Origin: CAZVAN01 sp964625245 | Lineage (GTDB): Bacteria > Patescibacteriota > Saccharimonadia > Saccharimonadales > UBA10212 | Assembly (NCBI GenBank): GCA_964625245.1 | Contig: CAZVAN010000024.1 | Span: 1 to 14,457, forward strand | DNA length: 14,457 bases | Direction: 5' to 3' | Part shown: positions 6,347 to 12,553 of the stretch, in pieces | Layout: each line of letters opens with the position of its first letter | Position numbering within the stretch: the first letter of the stretch is position 1 | Made by a program: the position numbers and the translations under genes | Notes under the pieces: model-generated | What the model was told of the DNA's origin: nothing | The model's database searches: none | The model's input: the letters and a program-made list of their open reading frames with translations, nothing else

Positions 6347-7545
6347 GCCATCGCCTTTTCATGAAACATTCGGTAACGTTCCATTATTCGGTCGGCGGCA
6401 CTGCCCCAGCCCAAACTTTGGTATTCCTGCCAGGCATTGTCGGTCAGTGTCTCTCGTAGACCTTGATTTTGCAGTACGGACACAATCTGGTTGGCCATTT
6501 CGTCAGTGTCCCAGAAGTCAACTTTTAGACAGTTTTTGAAGACTTCGGCCACACCGGACTGCTTGGATATCAGGGAGCTGGTACCATAACCGGCTGCCTC
6601 AAATGGCGTCAGGCCAAAAGGCTCACTAACTGACGGCATAACGAATAAATCGGCTATAGCGTAGGCGTCGCGCCACTGTTTACCGCGCAAAAAGCCAGCA
6701 AAGACAACATTCTTGCCAATTCCTTTTTCGGCGGCCAGTTCCAGCAATTCATCACGCTGGTCACCATCGCCTACAAACAGCAGCATAGTTTTGGGGCAAC
6801 GCTTAACAACTTCTGAAGTCGCCTGAATTAGGTGCGGCAAGCCCTTTTGGATGGTTAGGCGGCCAACGTTAGCAATCACTTTCCAGCCGTCGCTCTTCAT
6901 ATCGGCAAAATACCTGTAGGCGTTCTGCTCATCCAGCGGCTCCATGTCGGCGATGTCGATGCTGTTATGAACGACTTCTATTTTGTCGGCCGGTATATTA
7001 TAGTCCTCAATAATCATTTGCTTAGTACGCTCGCTGACAGCAATAACATGGTCGGCGAGTAGCATGGAGGTAGCCTCAATTTCGCGTACAAACGGGTTGC
7101 CGTCCGGGCCACCGGCTCTGTCACGCTCTATAGAGTGGACGTGTAAAATTAGGGGTCTATTCTTTTTCTCCCGGGCCAGAAGCGCCGCCCTGAAGGTTAG
7201 CCAGTCGTGGGCATGGATTACGTCAAATTCTAATGATTCCGCTAGATGGCCGACCATTTGAGCATAAGCCTCCTGTTGGTCGTGCATGTTGACTTCAAAA
7301 AAACTACCGTCTTCGAGTAGGTAGCGGAAGCTTTCGTAGGCTTTGGCTGAAACAATCGCTCGGACGCCATGTCTTAGCGCCGAAGTTACGCGCATAAAGT
7401 CGTACTTGGGCTCGTGATAATGTGGCAACACAAATTCTATGTCGGCGCCGGCACTCGCTAAAGCCTTAGACAGCTGCAAACAAGCCACTCCTAAACCACC
7501 ACTGTTATTGGGTGGAAGCTCCCAACCAAGCATCAGTACCCTCAT
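6343..7545 (-). CDS. Glycogen-synthase-like glycosyltransferase (GT4/GT5)
   Basis: 400 residues, first gene of the minus-strand operon, with a GT-B fold. The N-terminal donor/acceptor loop is GWELPPNNSGGLG (7-19), then HAHDW (111-115). The nucleotide-sugar domain has NVGRLTIQKG (226-235), FVGDGDQRDEL (257-267) and SEPFGLTPFEAAG (307-319), whose E308/E316 pair is the retaining E-x7-E motif. It most likely elongates an alpha-1,4-glucan from ADP- or UDP-glucose, as suggested by the downstream GH57 and GH15 enzymes; a GT4 with another sugar product is possible. ATG 7545 gives the family start MRVLMLGWE. A purine-rich GAGAGG lies about 15 nt upstream, rather far, and the ATG of Met5 is an alternative. 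A promoter lies at 7611-7639. Confidence 0.88.
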   Translation of the reverse strand: MRVLMLGWELPPNNSGGLGVACLQLSKALASAGADIEFVLPHYHEPKYDFMRVTSALRHGVRAIVSAKAYESFRYLLEDGSFFEVNMHDQQEAYAQMVGHLAESLEFDVIHAHDWLTFRAALLAREKKNRPLILHVHSIERDRAGGPDGNPFVREIEATSMLLADHVIAVSERTKQMIIEDYNIPADKIEVVHNSIDIADMEPLDEQNAYRYFADMKSDGWKVIANVGRLTIQKGLPHLIQATSEVVKRCPKTMLLFVGDGDQRDELLELAAEKGIGKNVVFAGFLRGKQWRDAYAIADLFVMPSVSEPFGLTPFEAAGYGTSSLISKQSGVAEVFKNCLKVDFWDTDEMANQIVSVLQNQGLRETLTDNAWQEYQSLGWGSAADRIMERYRMFHEKAMA

Positions 7546-7610
7546 TGAAGTTTTGCTAGCCCTCTCTTTTTATTGGTTTTTCTTTTTACCTTTTTATATT
7601 CTTGAACATC

Positions 7611-7639
7611 ATTATAGATGTTAAGAAGTGTAAGCACAA
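7611..7639 (-). promoter_or_regulatory. Promoter of the GT-GH57-GH15 operon
   Basis: On the minus strand, TTGTGC (7634-7639), a 17-nt spacer, and TATAAT (7611-7616). Predicted start is about 7604, giving a leader of about 58 nt before ATG 7545. The CRP-type palindrome at 7673-7688 is centred about 76 bp upstream of this start. Confidence 0.65.
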
Positions 7640-7672
7640 CCTCAATTAAAACAGATTAGCATAAGGGTTACG

Positions 7673-7688
7673 TGTGATTTTAGTCACA
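7673..7688. promoter_or_regulatory. Perfect CRP/FNR-type palindrome
   Basis: TGTGA-TTTTAG-TCACA is an exact match to the CRP-family consensus TGTGA-N6-TCACA. It sits in the divergent spacer between the minus-strand sugar operon and tRNA-Trp, so it could control either or both. Which family member binds, and its ligand, cannot be told here. Confidence 0.55.
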
Positions 7689-7758
7689 GTTTACGGCATA
7701 TGGTTTTTACAATGGCGTAGGTATTTGTAGCACTATATCTTAAAATAAAGGGTGCCGT

Positions 7759-7834
7759 AGGGGAGTAGCTCAGTTGGTAGAGCATCGGTCTCCAAAACCG
7801 AGGGTCGCAGGTTCAAGTCCTGTCTCCCCTGCCA
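7759..7834 (+). tRNA. tRNA-Trp (CCA)
   Basis: A complete cloverleaf. The acceptor is AGGGGAG (7759-7765) with CTCCCCT (7824-7830), discriminator G7831 as expected for Trp, and encoded CCA 7832-7834. The anticodon stem TCGGT/ACCGA encloses CTCCAAA, giving CCA at 7792-7794. A TAAAAT at 7741-7746 may be the -10, but no good -35 is visible. In the ancestral gene order tRNA-Trp sits between rpmG and secE, as it does here with insertions on both sides. Confidence 0.97.
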
Positions 7835-7854
7835 CGCAACAGTACGACATTTGG

Positions 7855-7900
7855 GACAAGAGCCTAACGATAGGATATTCCTTCCGTTAGGCTCTTTGTC
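7855..7900 (+). terminator. Intrinsic terminator after tRNA-Trp
   Basis: A long stem (7855-7869 with 7885-7900, one bulged T) with core GAGCCTAACG/CGTTAGGCTC and a 15-nt loop, followed by a T-rich stretch. Confidence 0.75.
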
Positions 7901-7907
7901 TTTGTTG

Positions 7908-7929
7908 TCGACTTTTGCTTATAAGTCGA
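7908..7929 (+). repeat. Hairpin before repeat copy 2
   Basis: A 7-bp stem TCGACTT/AAGTCGA with an 8-nt loop. Its 3' arm overlaps the first bases of the 22-nt repeat. It occupies the same relative place as hairpin A before repeat copy 1, but does not share that sequence. Confidence 0.55.
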
Positions 7930-7947
7930 AAATATATTTCCGATTGG
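7926..7947 (+). repeat. 22-nt direct repeat, copy 2
   Basis: TCGAAAATA, then T, then ATTTCCGATTGG; one mismatch from 1461-1482, same orientation, 6.4 kb apart. It lies between the tRNA-Trp terminator and the P-loop kinase gene. The remaining bases to 8019 show no other structure that I can support. Confidence 0.75.
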
Positions 7948-8019
7948 ATTACACGGCCTGCTCTACGTAGCGATTGCTGAATTTGAAAGCGCAAACACTT
8001 TTATATAGCACTCTAGGGG

Positions 8020-8028
8020 TGATATCAT
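8020..8028 (+). promoter_or_regulatory. Extended -10 promoter of the P-loop kinase gene
   Basis: TGA followed by TATCAT (8023-8028). The hexamer ends 7 nt before ATG 8036, so transcription is expected to begin at or next to the A of the ATG. Confidence 0.55.
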
Positions 8029-8035
8029 TTTAAGG

Positions 8036-8695
8036 ATGAGCAAGGTTATGCTAACCAGACCAGTTCTAATTGGCCTATACGGCTACCCGGGTTCCGGCAA
8101 GACGCACATTGCCAGAAACCTCTCCACTTATATACAGATAGCTCATGTTGATACTGACCGCATCCGCAGCGAACTTTTTGAGACACCACGTTTTGATGCT
8201 CAGGAGAGCGCCATTGTTGGCCACCTAATGAATTACATGAGTGAGGAGTTTTTGGGCGCCGGCGTAAGCGTAGTTTATGATTCAAACACCAGCCGTCTGG
8301 CGGGGCGGCGAAATTTGCGTGAAATTGCTCGCAAGCATAAAGCCTACTTTTTGTTAGTTTGGATACAAATCGACTCCGAAAGCGCCTATGCCCGTACCCA
8401 AAATAGAGACCGACGCACCAGCGATGACCGTTATGCTCAACCACAGACACGGCAGAGCTTTGAAGCCAATATCCGCACCATGCAAAACCCAAGAGACGAA
8501 GATTACCTAGTTATCAGCGGCAAACACTCCTTTGTTACTCAGAAAAATGCCATAGTTAACCGTCTATACCAAATGGGATTAGTTAGCAGCGAAAATGTTC
8601 AAAATCAGGTTACCATGCCGGAACTGGTCAATCTTGTTCCTAATCCTCAGGCCGGCCGGGTTGATTTAAGCCGCCGCAATATCAGTATTCGTTAA
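8036..8695 (+). CDS. P-loop nucleotide kinase of the AAA_33/zeta-like type
   Basis: 219 residues with a Walker A motif G16-YPGSG-K22-T23 after a beta strand (VLIGLYG), then DTDRIR (39-44) where such kinases place a substrate-binding acid, and a second strand VVYDSN (79-84). This is the layout of small P-loop kinases that phosphorylate nucleotides, polynucleotide ends, sugars or, in zeta toxins, UDP-GlcNAc. The substrate cannot be assigned. The C-terminal ~45 residues are low in recognisable motifs. ATG 8036 fits a leaderless start from the -10 at 8023-8028. ATG 8048 (Met5) with AAGGATG upstream is a ribosome-site alternative. The next gene begins after one base. Confidence 0.75.
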   Translation: MSKVMLTRPVLIGLYGYPGSGKTHIARNLSTYIQIAHVDTDRIRSELFETPRFDAQESAIVGHLMNYMSEEFLGAGVSVVYDSNTSRLAGRRNLREIARKHKAYFLLVWIQIDSESAYARTQNRDRRTSDDRYAQPQTRQSFEANIRTMQNPRDEDYLVISGKHSFVTQKNAIVNRLYQMGLVSSENVQNQVTMPELVNLVPNPQAGRVDLSRRNISIR

Positions 8696-8696
8696 G

Positions 8697-9404
8697 ATGG
8701 CTCAGAAATTTTTTGATATTCCGGGCGTTGGCCCGGTTTTGGTGAGTAAGCGGCGCGGTTCCAGAAACATCCGCCTAAGTATTAATTCTAAAGGTCAGGC
8801 CAGGGTCAGTCTGCCAAGTTGGACGCCGTACGCCGTTGGGGTGGCTTTTGCCCGTGAGCGCCGGGACTGGATTGCCAAACATTCCAAAAGCAATGAACAG
8901 CTCGCCCTGAAAGAAAATGACAGAATTGGTAAGAGCTACCGTTTAAAGTTCTACTCTCGCCCGCAATCAACCAGGTTGTCGGCCAGAGTCAGCAGTAATG
9001 AAATAGCCATAACAGTTCCGCCGTCGGCCAGTCCTAGGGATGTTCAGCAAAAGGCCGTTGCTGCGAGCGAAAAAGCTCTGCGGGCTGAGGCCGAGACACT
9101 ATTGCCGCACCGCCTGAAACAGTTATCCATTGAGCACGGCTACTCCTATAAGAGCGTCCGGATTGCTAAACTGACTTCACGTTGGGGCAGCTGTTCCAGC
9201 ACCGGCCAGATCAGCCTAAGCTATTTCTTGGTTCAGTTACCCTGGCAGTTTATAGACTATGTAATCATTCACGAGCTGGTCCACACCCGCCACCATAACC
9301 ACGGAGCTGGCTTTTGGTCTGATTTTAAAACAGCCTTGCCGGAGGCCAGGCAGCTACAAAAGCAGATACGAAAGTTTAAACCGATAGTCCAAGCTACGAA
9401 TTAA
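8697..9404 (+). CDS. YgjP/DUF45-like zinc metalloprotease
   Basis: 235 residues. The C-terminal domain shows the DUF45 (YgjP-like) pattern: RWGSCSSTGQISLSYFLVQLP (162-182, with the WGSC core), then IHELVH (191-196) with H192, E193 and H196 of the HExxH zinc site, and NHGAGFW (201-207) with H202 as the likely third ligand. The N-terminal half has the strand-rich segment and basic patches usual for this family. There is no signal peptide or membrane segment, so it is cytosolic. Substrates of the family are not well defined. ATG 8697 follows the kinase stop by one base, so the two are very probably co-transcribed and coupled; no separate Shine-Dalgarno is obvious. Confidence 0.88.
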   Translation: MAQKFFDIPGVGPVLVSKRRGSRNIRLSINSKGQARVSLPSWTPYAVGVAFARERRDWIAKHSKSNEQLALKENDRIGKSYRLKFYSRPQSTRLSARVSSNEIAITVPPSASPRDVQQKAVAASEKALRAEAETLLPHRLKQLSIEHGYSYKSVRIAKLTSRWGSCSSTGQISLSYFLVQLPWQFIDYVIIHELVHTRHHNHGAGFWSDFKTALPEARQLQKQIRKFKPIVQATN

Positions 9405-9416
9405 AAATGCAAGTTG

Positions 9417-9425
9417 TGGCATAAT
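9417..9425 (+). promoter_or_regulatory. Extended -10 promoter of the histidine kinase gene
   Basis: TGG followed by CATAAT (9420-9425). The hexamer ends 7 nt before ATG 9433, again predicting a leaderless message. No -35 is evident. Confidence 0.5.
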
Positions 9426-9432
9426 TAAACAT

Positions 9433-10587
9433 ATGCTCATTAAACGGGGTGGGGTGTCGCACCCAAAAGTTGATGCGACAACAGACATGGATCACCAGCT
9501 ACTGCTGGCTTTGGTCAACAGCCTGACCGACGGTGTAGTGGCCGTGGACGCAAATCTGAACATTTTAATGGCCAACGGCGCTGCCCTGGCCCTACTGGAT
9601 AAGAATGAGCTAAAGGGCCGCCCCATTGCTGACGTTCTGGTTTTAATAGATAGGACCGGAAATCAAATTGACCTAACTAAACTGATTCCTAGTTCGCCAA
9701 CCGGATATTCCAGCCGAGCTTTCCGAATTAAATTTAACGATGCCAGCAGCTTGAACTTATATCTCAGCCTGGCGCCGGTTAAACTAAGCTACGGCCAGGA
9801 CGCTGGCGGCGGATTTGTGATGATAATGCGCGATATATCAGCCGAGAAGATGGTTGAGGACGAGCGGGATGATTTTATAAATGTTGCCGGACACGAGCTC
9901 AAAACGCCGGTAACAATTGCCGAGGGCAGCATTAGCAACGCATTAGTGATGGCCCAGCGCAGCGAGGCTAGTGATACGCTGGTTCAGTCTTTAAAAACGG
10001 CCCATGACCAGATTTTATTTCTGAGCAGTATGATTAACGACCTGGCGGTTCTATCTCGGGCCGACAGAGGCAAAAAAGCCGTATATATAGAGGAATTCAA
10101 GATAGAAGACCTATTCCAGGAACTAAACGATGCTTATAAACCACAGGCCCAGGCCAAAAATCTAACTCTGAGTTTTGAACGATCAGAGGATGCCGAACGC
10201 CTTAGTAGCAGCCGTCTCTACGTTAATGAGATTTTACAAAATCTGATAACCAACTCCATAAAATACACAGTAACTGGCGGCGTTCATGTAAGCGCAACTG
10301 TGCTTCCGGGTGGTATTCAGTTTAGAGTGACAGACACCGGCATCGGCATTAATCACAGCGACCAGAGCAAGATGTTTGAAAAATTTTTCAGAAGTACTGA
10401 CGAGCGGGTAAAAAGCCAACACGGAACCGGCCTTGGCCTATATGTAACCGCTAAGCTGGCAGACCTTTTAGGAGCCAAAATTGAGGTTAAAAGCGACATC
10501 AACACAGGCAGTACATTTCTGGTGACTTGCCCAAACCTAAACGCTCCACAGAAACCTGAGGCTGCACCTAATTCCGCGCCGAGCTAA
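9433..10587 (+). CDS. Cytosolic PAS-domain sensor histidine kinase
   Basis: 384 residues. A PAS domain spans about 22-135 (LVNSLTDGVVAVDANLNILMAN region). The HisKA dimerisation helix follows, with H-box NVAGH154ELKTP. The HATPase_c domain has N box NEILQNLITNS (265-275), G1 DTGIG (301-305), an F-box FEKFF (315-319) and G2 GTGLGL (331-336), so it looks catalytically intact. There is no membrane segment or signal peptide, so it senses something inside the cell, and the PAS ligand cannot be told. The tail (371-384) is Pro/Ala-rich. No response regulator is adjacent, so it is an orphan within this window. Start ATG 9433 suits the promoter 7 nt upstream; ATG 9487 (Met19) is an alternative. Confidence 0.92.
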   Translation: MLIKRGGVSHPKVDATTDMDHQLLLALVNSLTDGVVAVDANLNILMANGAALALLDKNELKGRPIADVLVLIDRTGNQIDLTKLIPSSPTGYSSRAFRIKFNDASSLNLYLSLAPVKLSYGQDAGGGFVMIMRDISAEKMVEDERDDFINVAGHELKTPVTIAEGSISNALVMAQRSEASDTLVQSLKTAHDQILFLSSMINDLAVLSRADRGKKAVYIEEFKIEDLFQELNDAYKPQAQAKNLTLSFERSEDAERLSSSRLYVNEILQNLITNSIKYTVTGGVHVSATVLPGGIQFRVTDTGIGINHSDQSKMFEKFFRSTDERVKSQHGTGLGLYVTAKLADLLGAKIEVKSDINTGSTFLVTCPNLNAPQKPEAAPNSAPS

Positions 10588-10591
10588 CCCC

Positions 10592-10620
10592 TTGCAAATA
10601 ACTGGTAGGTGCGCTATGCT
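10592..10620 (+). promoter_or_regulatory. Promoter of the secE-nusG-rplK-rplA operon
   Basis: TTGCAA (10592-10597), a 17-nt spacer, and TATGCT (10615-10620), beginning 4 nt after the histidine kinase stop. Predicted start is about 10627. A perfect -35 TTGACA at 10620-10625 overlaps the end of this -10, but its best -10 (TAGTAG, 10644-10649) is poor. Confidence 0.65.
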
Positions 10621-10631
10621 TGACAGTGACG

Positions 10632-10654
10632 ACCTACTTTGAATAGTAGGTTTT
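10632..10654 (+). terminator. Leader hairpin with T run before secE (attenuator or terminator)
   Basis: A 7-bp stem ACCTACT/AGTAGGT (10632-10638 with 10645-10651) with loop TTGAAT, followed by TTTTATTT. It can terminate the histidine kinase transcript. If the promoter at 10592-10620 is real, it also lies just inside the secE leader and may attenuate that operon. Confidence 0.55.
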
Positions 10655-10678
10655 ATTTATGCCGGGAGGCGAGTATCA

Positions 10679-11077
10679 GTGGCACGCGCGAGTAAACCCA
10701 GGATTCGAAAAGCCGCTCCAACAGTTAGGGAGCGAGCTGAAGTTGCTCAGAATAAGATGTCCAATGAGAAACCTAAGCGAGTTCGCCGGTTAGCATCGGC
10801 CTCGGCACGTCCTTTTAAAAACGTTCGTCTGCCAGATGGACCACTCAAGAGCGGTATAAAAAAGACGGGGCGAGTAGTAGGTAAAGTACTCAACCGTCTG
10901 GTGCCACGCTACTTTGTAAATGCTTGGCGCGAGCTACGTTTGGTAACCTGGCCCAGCCGTAGAGAGACCTGGCGACTGACCCTTGCCGTTTTCATCTTCG
11001 CCATCATTTTTGGAGCCATGGTTGCCGTGGTTGATAAGGGTCTGGACGAAGTATTTAAGAAACTGGTCTTAAAGTAA
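10679..11077 (+). CDS. secE: Preprotein translocase subunit SecE
   Basis: 132 residues, essential small subunit of the SecYEG channel. The conserved signature is ELRLVTWPSRRETWRLT (85-101), followed by a single transmembrane helix at about 100-118. The N-terminal ~75 residues are very basic, an extension beyond the ~60-residue minimal SecE. The start is GTG 10679, chosen because GGGAGG (10664-10669) lies 9 nt upstream; an ATG at 10659 is out of frame. It is first gene of the secE-nusG-rplK-X-rplA run; nusG follows after 11 nt. Confidence 0.95.
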   Translation: MARASKPRIRKAAPTVRERAEVAQNKMSNEKPKRVRRLASASARPFKNVRLPDGPLKSGIKKTGRVVGKVLNRLVPRYFVNAWRELRLVTWPSRRETWRLTLAVFIFAIIFGAMVAVVDKGLDEVFKKLVLK

Positions 11078-11088
11078 GGAAGTTATAA

Positions 11089-11631
11089 GTGAGTAAACGA
11101 TACGATTCAACAAAGCAGTGGTACGCCATCCACACCTATAGCGGTTACGAAGAGAAAGTAGCCGAATCTATCCGCCAACGAGCAGAGAGTCTTGATATGG
11201 GCGACAAAATTTTTCAGGTTTTGGTTCCCAAAGAAAAAATGATTGAAATCAAGAACGGCAAGCGCAAAGTTGTTGAAAAGCGCATATTCCAGGGTTACGT
11301 CCTGGTTGAAATGAAATTATCAGAAGATGCTTGGTACATTGTGCGCAACACTCCCAACGTTACGGGGTTTGTGGGCACCGGTACCGAGCCAACCCAGATA
11401 GAAGATGACGAGATTGCTAAAATCCTCAAGCGCATGGGCCGCGAAGAACCAAAACACAAGTTTGATTACCGTGTGGGCGAAGTTGTAAATATTGTAGACG
11501 GGCCGTTCAAGGGCTTTGATGGTGCTATAAATGAAATTGATGCCCAAAAAGGCAAGCTCAAGGTTTTGGTTAATATGTTCGGCCGAGAAACTCCGGTGGA
11601 GCTCGACGGCCTGCAGGTGAAAAGAGTCTAG
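11089..11631 (+). CDS. nusG: Transcription elongation/antitermination factor NusG
   Basis: 180 residues, close to the usual bacterial length. The N-terminal NGN domain runs about 10-115 (QWYAIHTYSGYEEKVAESI start, GYVLVEM, WYIVRNTPNVTGFVG), and binds RNA polymerase. The C-terminal KOW domain (about 122-180; VGEVVNIVDGPFKGFDGAI) contacts ribosomal S10 or Rho in other bacteria. The start is GTG 11089 with AAGGAAG (11076-11082) 6 nt upstream, overlapping the secE stop. There is no insertion domain. Confidence 0.97.
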   Translation: MSKRYDSTKQWYAIHTYSGYEEKVAESIRQRAESLDMGDKIFQVLVPKEKMIEIKNGKRKVVEKRIFQGYVLVEMKLSEDAWYIVRNTPNVTGFVGTGTEPTQIEDDEIAKILKRMGREEPKHKFDYRVGEVVNIVDGPFKGFDGAINEIDAQKGKLKVLVNMFGRETPVELDGLQVKRV

Positions 11632-11640
11632 GAGAAAGAT

Positions 11641-12072
11641 ATGGCAAATACTAAACCAGTCAGAGCTAGTTTAAAAATTAAAATCCGCGGCGGCCAGGCC
11701 AGTGCCGCGCCGCCCGTTGGTTCAACCTTGGGCCAATACGGCGTTAATATGATGGACTTTGTGACTCCTTTTAACGACCAAACCAAAGACCGCATGGGCC
11801 AAAACCTAACAGTCCACATTACAATTTACGAAGATCGCAGCATGGACTGGCGAATAGTAGGTACCCCCACCGACGAGCTGATTTTAGCGGCTCTAAAAGT
11901 AGACAAGGGTTCCGGCGAACCCAATAAAACTAAGCTGGATAAGAAGTTATCGCAGTCTCAGTTGGCCGAAATAGCCGAAGCTAAAGCTGAAGATATGAAC
12001 ACGGAAGATGTTGAAGCAATTAAGAAAATGGTTGCCGGCACAGCCCGCAGCATGGGAATAGAGGTAGAGTAA
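11641..12072 (+). CDS. rplK: 50S ribosomal protein L11 (uL11)
   Basis: 143 residues, usual length. The N-terminal domain holds the proline motif SAAPPVGSTLGQYGVN (21-36). The C-terminal rRNA-binding domain contains GSGEPNKTKLDK (86-97) and ends TARSMGIEVE. It binds the 23S GTPase-associated region and supports factor-dependent GTP hydrolysis. AGGAG at 11630-11634 overlaps the nusG stop. Its TAA stop directly touches the ATG of the next gene, which is not rplA as in most bacteria. Confidence 0.97.
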   Translation: MANTKPVRASLKIKIRGGQASAAPPVGSTLGQYGVNMMDFVTPFNDQTKDRMGQNLTVHITIYEDRSMDWRIVGTPTDELILAALKVDKGSGEPNKTKLDKKLSQSQLAEIAEAKAEDMNTEDVEAIKKMVAGTARSMGIEVE

Positions 12073-12504
12073 ATGGCGTCTCCAGGAGAAGAATATACAC
12101 CTGTCGATTTGTACGCTATTTTAGCGCCGGCTGACAGAGCCCTGGCGCCTGCAGTCAAAAGAAATAAGCTGGCCAGACGAACTTATGAAGACCTAATAGA
12201 CGCTAGAGCCCCCAGGAGTACCATGCAGCCAGCAGCAACTGAGCACATTAGATCGACTGTTGAGCTGGATGCCGTCACTCGAGTAGCTCAACTCCAGGTA
12301 GCCGAAACCGTAAGTATTGCCGTTGCCGTGGAAGGCTCTGTCAGCGCCGTTCAGGCCATTGGGTCACCAGATGCACGGCTGATTGCGGTGAACGGGCTAA
12401 TGGACCGCCTGGATGAAATTGCCCGAGTAGACGAAGATTTTCTAGCCAGAAGGGAAGCACACTCTGCTCCTGAAGCCGACCAACAAGTCAAACTATTTAA
12501 TTAA
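12073..12504 (+). CDS. Uncharacterised protein between L11 and L1
   Basis: 143 residues, no recognised family. It begins at ATG immediately after the rplK stop (TAAATG, no spacer), with a purine-rich GAGGTAGAG inside the end of rplK as ribosome site. It therefore looks translated with the operon. The composition suggests a mostly helical, soluble protein: basic stretch KRNKLARR (29-36), long Val/Ala-rich helices (about 61-95), and an acidic amphipathic segment (104-128). It lacks Cys and Trp, and has no signal peptide or membrane helix. The rplK-rplA pair is among the most conserved neighbours in bacteria, so an insertion here is notable. It might be a ribosome-associated or lineage-specific factor, but nothing in the sequence proves that. 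Confidence 0.7.
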   Translation: MASPGEEYTPVDLYAILAPADRALAPAVKRNKLARRTYEDLIDARAPRSTMQPAATEHIRSTVELDAVTRVAQLQVAETVSIAVAVEGSVSAVQAIGSPDARLIAVNGLMDRLDEIARVDEDFLARREAHSAPEADQQVKLFN

Positions 12505-12508
12505 ATTG

Positions 12509-12542
12509 TGTGGGAGGCGCTAAAATCGCCGCTAGTACCACA
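12509..12542 (+). promoter_or_regulatory. Two-part hairpin before rplA (possible L1 autoregulation site)
   Basis: Outer stem TGTGG/CCACA (12509-12513 with 12538-12542) and inner stem GGCG/CGCC (12516-12519 with 12527-12530) around loop CTAAAAT, with an asymmetric 2/7-nt internal loop. It ends just before the AAAGGAG ribosome site of rplA (12542-12548). L1 is known to bind operon mRNA at helices with asymmetric loops, but I do not see a clear match to its consensus. Confidence 0.3.
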
Positions 12543-12553
12543 AAGGAGAAATC

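Noticed and set aside
1461..7947. The 22-nt repeats as attL/attR of an integrated element
   Set aside because: The segment between them contains core genes rpmG and tRNA-Trp in their ancestral places and no integrase, and the repeats are not part of the tRNA genes.
8046..8492. A 148-codon minus-strand ORF
   Set aside because: Entirely antisense to the P-loop kinase, whose Walker A motif and coupling to the next gene make the plus strand the coding one.
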